From: Methanoregula sp.
Lineage (GTDB): Archaea; Halobacteriota; Methanomicrobia; Methanomicrobiales; Methanospirillaceae
Length of the DNA: 64,000 nucleotides
Assembly (NCBI GenBank): GCA_028679075.1
Contig: JAJRCF010000001.1
Coordinates: 124,001-188,000 of the forward strand
Direction: 5' to 3'
Shown: one piece after another, positions 54,782-62,308 of the stretch
Layout of the letters: the number at the start of each line of letters is the position of its first letter
Numbering within the stretch: the stretch's first letter is position 1
Translations under genes and position numbers: made by a program
The notes under the pieces: model-generated
Told to the model about the DNA's origin: nothing
The model's database searches: none
What the model saw: the letters and a program-made list of their open reading frames with translations, nothing else

Positions 54782-55471
54782 TTATACTGCTTTACCCCAG
54801 GGAAAATAAAAATCACTATATTCGGTATCAAATACCGTGAAGTCAGGAGATTTATTTGCATCACGTGCAACAGATGTGCAGATTATCGTTGCTGTTTTTA
54901 TGTTTTCCTTCTTAAACCCTTTTTTTTCTATCAAATCGGTTACAATATCTTTAAGTGAATCGCCACTCATTGCAAAATCATCGAGAATTAATAATTTTTT
55001 ATTTCTATTTAGATCTGTTAAAAAAAATTTTGGAATGTAATGATGATATTTACGAGTTTTGACATCTTCCCATTCCTCATTTAAATCATTTAGTGGAAGA
55101 TCGGATGGTTTTGGTTTCCCTCGTTCATCTATTCGGAGACCGACGTATAAAAAGATATTTTCATCAACTCCATACATCATATTTGCAATTGATGCTCCCC
55201 TCCTACAGGGAGTAAAAATTATGTTGGGTCTAAAACCTGTTTCTTCGAATTTTTTTCTAAGATCACGAGATGCCTTTTCAAGTTCATCCCAAGTGATAGT
55301 TCGCACTTTCAAATATAGTTCTTCATATTTCTGTTGAAATTTTTCTGATTTCTCCTGAAACGCCTCAGATTTTCTCTGATTCTTCTCAGATTTTAAGTAT
55401 TGCCAAAACCCAAAAATAAACCCAGCAATTCCGATAAGTGTTCCAAGTGAGAATAATTCGTTAATATCCAT
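54782..55471 (-). CDS. Membrane-tethered phosphoribosyltransferase
   Basis: 229 residues from ATG 55471 (MDINELFSLGTL), which follows GAGTGG; a GTG at 55483 is also open. A transmembrane helix (about 8-25), then a coiled coil (KSEKNQRKSEAFQEKSEKFQ), then a PRTase domain with the PRPP loop ILDDFAMSGDS and the flexible segment TPCRRGASIAN. The PRPP-dependent reaction is unknown. Second gene after the HAD gene (17 bp away); both AT-rich. Membrane tethering is unusual for ordinary purine-salvage PRTases. Confidence 0.85.
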   Translation of the reverse strand: MDINELFSLGTLIGIAGFIFGFWQYLKSEKNQRKSEAFQEKSEKFQQKYEELYLKVRTITWDELEKASRDLRKKFEETGFRPNIIFTPCRRGASIANMMYGVDENIFLYVGLRIDERGKPKPSDLPLNDLNEEWEDVKTRKYHHYIPKFFLTDLNRNKKLLILDDFAMSGDSLKDIVTDLIEKKGFKKENIKTATIICTSVARDANKSPDFTVFDTEYSDFYFPWGKAV

Positions 55472-55488
55472 ATATCTATCCACTCATT

Positions 55489-56250
55489 TTATTCAATGCT
55501 TTTTAAATTCAATATTTTAATAATTGAGTCCTCTAGATCATTAATATTCTCTCTTTTTAATACGAGATCTGGTAGGGTCACATAATTTCTAAAAAAAATT
55601 GTCGTATTTTCTATAATAATTGTCTTCATTCCGGATGCTTTAGCACCTGTTACGTCTGTTTTCGGATTATCTCCGATAAAAATATTTTTTTCTGGAGGAA
55701 ACCCCAGCAATTCAGAGATTTTAATAAATGGCTTTATACTTGGTTTTACTTCCTGAGTATCTTCTCCTGCAACAAGTATAGCATTAAAAAATTCGCTTAA
55801 TCCGGAGTGTGAGATTCTTGTCGATTTCATACCTTTCAATCCATCGGTATCACTTATAAGTCCTAATGAAAAACCACTTTGCTTAAGATTTTGAAGTAAA
55901 CTTATAACTCCGGGATACACCGTAGATCTTTCCATTATGGTATTCCAGTAAATCAAACTGGCATCGGACAAAACCGAAGATGGAATCTTGATCGTTTTTC
56001 CTAAATAACGTTTTATAACTTCTTTCCACCAGATATTCCTGTTCCATTCTCTTCCATCGCTCATTTCAATCTCAATTTTTGAGATCAGATCCAACATAGT
56101 CTTAGGGTCAGATTTGAATCCCATCTTATCGATATTGTGAGATAGAAATTTACTAACCTCACGATGAGCAAATTCTCTCTCAGTGTAAGAGTCCATTAAA
56201 GTACCATCAAAATCAAATATGACTGCTCCCGATTCCATTATTTTCATCAT
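55489..56250 (-). CDS. HAD-superfamily phosphatase
   Basis: 253 residues; start among GTG 56253, ATG 56250, ATG 56247 and ATG 56238, all close together after AAGGTG. HAD motifs: I DFDGTLMDS, II LISDTDG, III a Lys in KPSIKP, IV GDNPKTDV. Cap helices lie between motifs I and II. It likely dephosphorylates a small phosphorylated molecule, perhaps linked to the downstream PRTase product. Forms a two-gene minus-strand operon convergent with the phosphatidyltransferase pair. Confidence 0.87.
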   Translation of the reverse strand: MMKIMESGAVIFDFDGTLMDSYTEREFAHREVSKFLSHNIDKMGFKSDPKTMLDLISKIEIEMSDGREWNRNIWWKEVIKRYLGKTIKIPSSVLSDASLIYWNTIMERSTVYPGVISLLQNLKQSGFSLGLISDTDGLKGMKSTRISHSGLSEFFNAILVAGEDTQEVKPSIKPFIKISELLGFPPEKNIFIGDNPKTDVTGAKASGMKTIIIENTTIFFRNYVTLPDLVLKRENINDLEDSIIKILNLKSIE

Positions 56251-56253
56251 CAC

Positions 56254-57497
56254 CTTAATGTAGTTTTATCCATTTCATGTAAGATATATTTGCAGTGTAG
56301 CCAATAATTTTCAAATGAATGCTTACCGTTCACTTAATATTGCTGGTACAACCCTTTCAGCATTCCCTTTCCCCTTACCATAACATAAAACCTGAGGGGG
56401 GAGGAGACTTTCCCCCCTAAATGTCCCCAAATACTGTCTCTCCCCCAACACCCCCTCCAAAGAATATTTACAAAAACATTGGGGTTTAAGTAAAATGCGA
56501 AAATAATATGAGAAATAAAATCAAATTAAAAAACTCCCCGACGATTTCTTAATTGTCTCCTTGTTTGTTTGTAGCATATCTTGATTGAAATTTTTTCAGC
56601 AGAGTCCGGCTCAATTTTTTTCCGCAATGAAAAAAATCCCGGACAATTTTCCCAAACTTTTTCCCGGAAAAATTTTTCCCGACCGCAGGAAAATCCGGCA
56701 CCATAATCCCCACCACTCACGCCGTAAATTCCCTTGAAAACCATCCCTTCGGAACCCCCCTTTTTCCGGATCCAGACCATCCCCAATCCGGCCACGCTGC
56801 GGGCTCCGATTCCCCCTTTTTCCGGAACCGGGCCCATATTACGCCCGGATTGAGATCCGATGACCCCCTGTTTGATGCAATCCACCTAGAGTTTTTAGCT
56901 AAACAGGGGGTCCGGCAGATGTTCACGATTCTCCATCTCCCGTCGGAGAAACGCGGATTCAAGGGATATACTGTTCTGAAATATCGGGGGGACGAAGGGA
57001 TGGGGAGATCTGACCGATAAACCTCTGCCCTGACAGGGATCTTCAAAACCCGGGTTTCTTCATCTCCACCCTCCCGCGACCAGAACATAGCGGCAGCTCC
57101 CTGTCCTCAAGGGAAACAGGTCCTATACAGGCCGGTTTATCTCTGCGGATATCAGCCATTTTCCCCAAAAGGAGGCCGCACCGGGGTTTTCCGGGACACT
57201 TCCCTCAAAAACCCTAAAAACAGGCCGGTCCGGCATTGACGAAAAGGGGCTATCCGGGGCTGCCGCGTGCCCGGATTGACAGATCCGGGGGTGCAGGTCT
57301 CCAAACCATGCAATAGGCCGGGAAGGAGGCAGGCCAATGAGATGTAAGGGAGATACAATATGCACATTTTCTCCGACGTCCGATGGGTCATCAGACCCCA
57401 GAGGATGAGAAGAAACCATCAGGTTTCTTCGGAGTCGACCCTTGATTGAAATTTTTTTTGGCAGGGTCTGACTCAAATTTTTTTCCGCAATGAAAAA
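56254..57497. repeat. Gene-free region bounded by a repeated 55-bp sequence
   Basis: No convincing gene; the open frames here have no domain and unusual composition. A direct repeat, TTGATTGAAATTTTTT then GTC(C/T)G and CTCAA then TCCGCAATGAAAAA, occurs at 56581-56635 and 57442-57496. The second copy ends at the stop of the propeller gene and could serve as its terminator. GACCCCCTGTTT (56862-56873) and AAACAGGGGGTC (56901-56912) form a perfect 12-bp stem. A GAAGA-clamped hairpin lies at 57409-57430. Confidence 0.65.
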
Positions 57498-59351
57498 TCA
57501 TCCGGATTTCTTCAGACGCAATCCGGCAGCAACAATTCCCACTGCAAGAAGAACAATACCCCACGATAACGGGGTTTCTGTTACCGGGGTTTTACCAGAT
57601 TCGTTAGCCGAAAGATTTTCCCGTTTGAGTTGTTCGTTTATGAACCATGCTTGCTCTTCTGGGGATAAATCATTCCGAAGTTTTGACTCTCCCGATGGCA
57701 GCATAACCCACACATCATTATCCATGCGTACTCCCGGTAACTTTTCATCGGCTGTTGAATAAACATAGTACAGCTGCGTGCCGGGCGAGGTGTTGATTAT
57801 TGGAAAAATTCCCGTAGACGGTCCATCCGTTTCAGACATAAGTCCAGTCAGGGTATTGTTGTAAAATGAAAGCCTCATGAAATATTCCTTATTTCCATGT
57901 TCAGGAATTGTTTCAAGATATCCTCTATACAAAAGCCACCCGTCTTCTGGATCAGGATTCCGAGGGCTCTTTTCCATCACCAGGATATTTGAGACTCCTC
58001 TGAACCTGACCGGAATTTTGTTGCCTGCACGTATCTGCTGGTGTAATGATTTCACACCGCTCTCATTGATTTCAACAACGTCAAATCTGGTTATTTTTGA
58101 GGGAATTCCGAAAAAAGCCGAATTGTTGTTTCCTGTTGAAACAGTCCTTGATACATTCTCGAAATAAAACAGAACCTCCTGCTGCCCCTTCCCGGATGCG
58201 TCCGTGGCCATTGCAGTGATCTGGTTTGAACCAGTTGCCACAGGAACCTCATTATCGCAGCTCGTGTTCCCCCAGTGGTTGAAGGCATACACCGTATCGG
58301 TTGTTCCTGCGGCAAAAAAATCGCCATTACGTTCCGATGAGATATCAATAACGCCCCGGGGCGTTCCATAATGCCAGAGGATATTTCCATTCTGGTCAAA
58401 GACAAATACTCCCCGCGACGATCCTGTCATGATATGATTCCCATCATCTGAGATTCCCACATCGTTGACATAGCCTTCGAACTCATGTTTCCAGATAAGG
58501 GAACCGGTACGGTTGAAAAACAGGGCATAGTACTGGGAACCTGCAACCGTGTACTCCGCGTTGGTTGAGGTAGCTACACTGGTAAAATCCGAACTTCCGG
58601 TATACTGCCAGAGTAATGTCCCGTTCCGGTCAAGCAGATAGTGGTGAGAGTACCCGGCAGCCGCGATATATGCACCATCCGGAGAAATATCGACAGTTCC
58701 GAACCCGATCCTTGATGAAAAGTTCCATGTAATGATCCCGTTATTATTCATTGCATCCAACCGGCTGCCGGAGATCTTTGACCCGGCAATTGCATAGGAA
58801 CTGTCACGGGCAGAATCCAGAGCCCATGACCGTCCTGCTGTACTATTTTTTGTAATCCTCGTTCCATCCTGTGAGAACAAATAGATGGAGCACAACCCGG
58901 TAGCATATATCCGGCTGCCATTGCCGGAAAGGACGATTCGCTCGATTGTCGGATCTTCGGAATATTTCCAGAGGAGAGTGCCAGTCTTGTTGAAAAAAAG
59001 GACTTCCCCCTCGGCATATGACGACGGGCCCTCCTCATTGACAAATACTGCCCCGGAGAAATCCCCATTATCAGAGATAGCGAGGGAACGCACTGTTTTT
59101 CCTGGTTGCCGGTATTCCCATAGCAGGGTCCCGCACCGGTCGTACATTCTCAGGACACCTGTATCGGATCCGGCAATCATGTACCGTCCATCGCCAGAAC
59201 AGGATACCGTGGTCTTTCGATCTCCTATCTGATCTGACCAGATGGGGCCGGAAGCGTTCCCGAAATCTGCCTGTCCATAAACAGATGGGACGATAGTCAA
59301 CAATAATTGAAAAATAATGAGAAACGGGATATAGCGATTTAATTTGCCCAT
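57498..59351 (-). CDS. Secreted PQQ/WD-like beta-propeller with C-terminal anchor
   Basis: 617 residues. Signal peptide (about 8-26, FLIIFQLLLTIVPSVYG). Roughly eight repeats of about 40 residues with the cores SGDGRYMIAGSDTGV..LLWEY, SPDGAYIAAAG..LLW and SDDGNHIMTGSSRGV..ILWHYG form a beta-propeller to about residue 370. A further beta domain (about 400-575) follows. The last about 25 residues are a hydrophobic helix with LKKSG, a typical anchor. Downstream of the cysteine-peptidase-like gene on the same strand (63 bp gap). Confidence 0.82.
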   Translation of the reverse strand: MGKLNRYIPFLIIFQLLLTIVPSVYGQADFGNASGPIWSDQIGDRKTTVSCSGDGRYMIAGSDTGVLRMYDRCGTLLWEYRQPGKTVRSLAISDNGDFSGAVFVNEEGPSSYAEGEVLFFNKTGTLLWKYSEDPTIERIVLSGNGSRIYATGLCSIYLFSQDGTRITKNSTAGRSWALDSARDSSYAIAGSKISGSRLDAMNNNGIITWNFSSRIGFGTVDISPDGAYIAAAGYSHHYLLDRNGTLLWQYTGSSDFTSVATSTNAEYTVAGSQYYALFFNRTGSLIWKHEFEGYVNDVGISDDGNHIMTGSSRGVFVFDQNGNILWHYGTPRGVIDISSERNGDFFAAGTTDTVYAFNHWGNTSCDNEVPVATGSNQITAMATDASGKGQQEVLFYFENVSRTVSTGNNNSAFFGIPSKITRFDVVEINESGVKSLHQQIRAGNKIPVRFRGVSNILVMEKSPRNPDPEDGWLLYRGYLETIPEHGNKEYFMRLSFYNNTLTGLMSETDGPSTGIFPIINTSPGTQLYYVYSTADEKLPGVRMDNDVWVMLPSGESKLRNDLSPEEQAWFINEQLKRENLSANESGKTPVTETPLSWGIVLLAVGIVAAGLRLKKSG

Positions 59352-59414
59352 GTAAATTCACCGGTATTTTTCATTTTGATAAAAATAAATATTATTAAAT
59401 TGATCTCTGGAAGG

Positions 59415-60698
59415 TTATCGAATGTAAATGAAATTATTATACGTCGAACCCGGTGCTACATACTCCCAATAGATGTATCCATATTGAGCTGGATCGTAGA
59501 ATAACAGATACGGGTTGCCACCATTCACCTGCCAGCCGTTACATGCTCTCGCATGATTATTCGGAGTATCCCTCCCAATTTTTAAGGGGCGACCTTCTTC
59601 AATTTCGTCGTGAGCAGCCTGCCAGGTAGTGAACGGCCGATAGATGTCTAGAGAATTACCTTTTCCTAGACCTCCATCATCTTCTGAAGGTTGGTAATAG
59701 AGTAATTCCATACCCATGTCTGTGCCTTTTGGAGTACCGTCATCGTTGTAGGCTCCCATCATATCAGCAATATGATACTGGCTCCAGGGGTCACTCATAT
59801 ATTTAGTTGAGATAATTTGGGCTGTGGCGACCCCACACCATACATCAGTATATTGGGTACAGTGTGTTAGGCCTGATATGATTTTTTGCCCGTCCTGAAA
59901 GAGAAGAGCCTTAATGTTTGAATCACTGGTTTTCACTTTGGTCATAACCTGTTTTACACGAGAAAGATCCATCTCGGAATAGTGCTGGAGAAATTCGGGA
60001 TTTTCAACAAGCGCCGTAGTTTTAAGTTCTTCAGTAATTGCAGATTGCTTTTCCCAGATTGCCACATGTTTTTTCATATCTTCAGCCGAGATTTGATTGT
60101 AGTACGATGAAACCTGTGTTTCCCAATTTTTTACCGATCCATCTCTTGAATCGATAATAACATCTTTCATATCACCGGTTTTTGTGTTTTTCAAGGTAAG
60201 CATCAATCCAATAACTGGATAATCAAAGCAGACCTTTTTTTCGGCAATTACCTGGTATCCGGGATACTTTTCAGTTAGGTTTTTCTGGGTATCGACTCGA
60301 AGCACTGTAAATTTATCTGGCGTTTCAATTGAGCCGATTGTTATTACAGATCCGCCAAGAACTTTACTTGCCGCCGCATATATCTCACCGACCCTGGCAC
60401 CTTTCTTCTCGATTGTAAACAGATAGAATAACTTCTCTCCGTTAATGTCATATATCGTCTGGGGTGTCGGATTGATTTTTCCGCCAACCCAGTTTTCGTC
60501 CAACGCCCCGGAATGGATCATACTTAACATCGTTATGGTTGCATGTTCCTGCGCTGTTGCAACAGGAATGAAATTTGATTCGATGAGTTTTTTGTTCTCC
60601 TCATTGCTTTGAGAAATATCAGCACTCACCATCGGTACCATCGCCATCGCTGCCAGCAGCAGTGCCAGCAGGACGACAACTGTTTTGTGTAGGTTCAT
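59415..60698 (-). CDS. Secreted papain/C39-like cysteine peptidase family protein
   Basis: 427 residues from ATG 60698, chosen because GGAGGAAAAC lies 6 nt upstream; the frame to 60863 is unlikely. Signal peptide about 1-28 (TVVVLLALLLAAMAMVPMVS). A long N-terminal region with a propeptide-like PepSY pattern (about 95-220) precedes a C39-like domain with a nucleophile candidate in TDVWCGVATAQI and a His in NNHARACNGW, then an Asp in LLFYDPAQ. Possible exported protease; activity not proven. Upstream TATA-like GATATATATATG near 60880. Confidence 0.75.
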   Translation of the reverse strand: MNLHKTVVVLLALLLAAMAMVPMVSADISQSNEENKKLIESNFIPVATAQEHATITMLSMIHSGALDENWVGGKINPTPQTIYDINGEKLFYLFTIEKKGARVGEIYAAASKVLGGSVITIGSIETPDKFTVLRVDTQKNLTEKYPGYQVIAEKKVCFDYPVIGLMLTLKNTKTGDMKDVIIDSRDGSVKNWETQVSSYYNQISAEDMKKHVAIWEKQSAITEELKTTALVENPEFLQHYSEMDLSRVKQVMTKVKTSDSNIKALLFQDGQKIISGLTHCTQYTDVWCGVATAQIISTKYMSDPWSQYHIADMMGAYNDDGTPKGTDMGMELLYYQPSEDDGGLGKGNSLDIYRPFTTWQAAHDEIEEGRPLKIGRDTPNNHARACNGWQVNGGNPYLLFYDPAQYGYIYWEYVAPGSTYNNFIYIR

Positions 60699-61296
60699 TT
60701 GTTTTCCTCCATTTTTCCATACGCTTCGCTCGCTGGCATGGGAAACCTTCATAGGATCGGAAGATAACATTCTCATGCCTACGGGCGGGACCGGGTTCAA
60801 CGAAGTTCGTCGCTTGGTGAACCCGTCCTTCACTTTTTCGGGACAACCTCCGGCTGTCCACAATGGGCGATTTATAATGATGATATATATATGATTTATG
60901 TCCCATTCAGCTACACGTTCGGACTTGCGAAAATACGTGTCAACTTTTGGCAGACAAATCGTAAATAGAATGAACCGGGATTGGCCGGAAGAGATTTTTT
61001 TCGGGCGTAAGTGAAAACCTGCGCGGGATTATAGTGGATTTTATACCAACCACTACCATAATCAAGACCAGTTTTTCCGATAATCTCTCCCACATTAATT
61101 CACCATTGAGTGATCCCGGTAATATGAGCCCCCCTCCCGCGATCTTCCTAAGTCGAGCCCCGTTCCCCCCACCGGTCAGCCGGGGTGCCCCTTCCGCACC
61201 GGCCCACGCCAGCTCCGGACCCCGGCCAGCCCGTGAAATTTTCCGGAAGATTATCAAAAAGATAAAAAGAGTCCCGATATTCTGCCCGCATTATCG
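60699..61296. other. Intergenic region
   Basis: No gene I can support. It contains the ribosome-binding site and likely promoter of the peptidase gene (ATGATATATATATGATT near 60877-60893), an inverted GGGTTCA..TGAACCC pair near 60793-60825, and a GC-rich stretch (61130-61240) with only spurious frames. Confidence 0.45.
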
Positions 61297-61635
61297 TCAG
61301 CCGGTCTCATCCAGGATACCATGAATGCCCGCAATGACGAGAGGGATTTTTGTATCGATCGTCGTCCACAGGAGCTCGTAATCCACACCGATATATCCAT
61401 GGATCACCTTGTCCCTCAGGCCCGCGATACTGCGCCAGGGAATATCGGGATACTGTGCACGGATATGATCCGGCAAAAGTTTTGTCGCCTCACCCATAAC
61501 GGCGAATTTGTACAGTACCGCGGAACGGGTCTTATTATCCTCAGCAAGATCGTTTTTGGACATCCCGCTCGTAAAATCGTGGATATCTTCTGCTGCCTGC
61601 AGGATATCGTGCAACAGAAGCCGGTATTCCCTCAT
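61297..61635 (-). CDS. hepT: HepT-like HEPN toxin (DUF86)
   Basis: 112 residues. All-alpha HEPN fold with the RNase-type motif RDKVIHGY (RX4H) near residues 72-81 and WRSIAGLRDK just before it. HepT is the RNase/toxin partner of MntA, which can inactivate it by adding AMP. Overlaps the antitoxin gene by 4 bp (ATGA). Confidence 0.9.
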   Translation of the reverse strand: MREYRLLLHDILQAAEDIHDFTSGMSKNDLAEDNKTRSAVLYKFAVMGEATKLLPDHIRAQYPDIPWRSIAGLRDKVIHGYIGVDYELLWTTIDTKIPLVIAGIHGILDETG

Positions 61636-61925
61636 GCGTATACAACATCCCGGTAAATTCCGTCACGGATCTCCGGACGGAGTGCCCGGGAGGTAGCAAG
61701 ATCCACATGCCTCCCGATCTTTTCTTCAAGATACTGGGAGAGATCGATGAGATCGAAGAGATCCGCACCCTCTTTAAAATCGACAAGGATGTCCACATCG
61801 CTGTCAGTCCGTGCCTCGCTCCGGGCAAATGAACCGAACACTCCGATGCTGCGGACTTTATACCGCGCAGTAAGATCACTCTTTAAGGATCTGAGCAGAT
61901 CGAGAATCTCGTCACGGTTTGTCAT
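61632..61925 (-). CDS. mntA: MntA-like nucleotidyltransferase antitoxin
   Basis: 97 residues. GVFGSFARSEARTDSDVDIL is the minimal nucleotidyltransferase motif (GSX10DXD) with the two metal Asps, plus a C-terminal helix. Forms the toxin-antitoxin pair with hepT; the antitoxin comes first in the transcript. Confidence 0.9.
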   Translation of the reverse strand: MTNRDEILDLLRSLKSDLTARYKVRSIGVFGSFARSEARTDSDVDILVDFKEGADLFDLIDLSQYLEEKIGRHVDLATSRALRPEIRDGIYRDVVYA

Positions 61926-62308
61926 GCTGTTCTCCTGTTCCTATCTGATGTGCCTCACAATAATTATTTCCCTCATAGTATGAACAAAGATTTTTTTATC
62001 TCTCCTGTCTCACCTTAATGATCGCGCGGGAAGAACCCATTCATGGGATTTCTTCTGTCGAGCCGCGTTCAACCATCTGGCCAGCCGGAACGCCCGTCCG
62101 CCCGGAAAGATTGAGTATACCCGCCTTGAAAAAACGTCAGGGCCACGAAATAAAACCTTATGCATGATACACGGATGGCAAGACGTAAAGGAGGGCACAC
62201 GGTTTGTTCCGTTGCCGCAATTCTCGAAAAAGTCCTTGAGCCGGAGTAACTCCATAACCTTATTTTACCCATCCCTCAAACTATAGTTGAACTTCTGGGG
62301 GTGCCGCG
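61926..62308. other. Intergenic region upstream of cdhA
   Basis: Contains a short plus frame MARRKGGHTVCSVAAILEKV (62174-62248, 24 codons) with no recognised match, possibly the remnant of a larger gene. GAAGAACCCATTCATGGGATTTCTTC near 62030-62055 is an imperfect relative of the GAAGA hairpins. The cdhA promoter should lie between 62250 and 62300; CCTTATTTTACCC is AT-rich. Confidence 0.4.

Noticed and set aside
56526-57476. Three minus-strand frames of 117-123 codons
   Set aside because: They cross repeats and hairpins, have no recognised domains and do not share the coding pattern of neighbours.
61034-61324. Plus-strand frame of 96 codons upstream of hepT
   Set aside because: Low-complexity Pro/Ser/Arg translation of a GC-rich stretch with no start signal.
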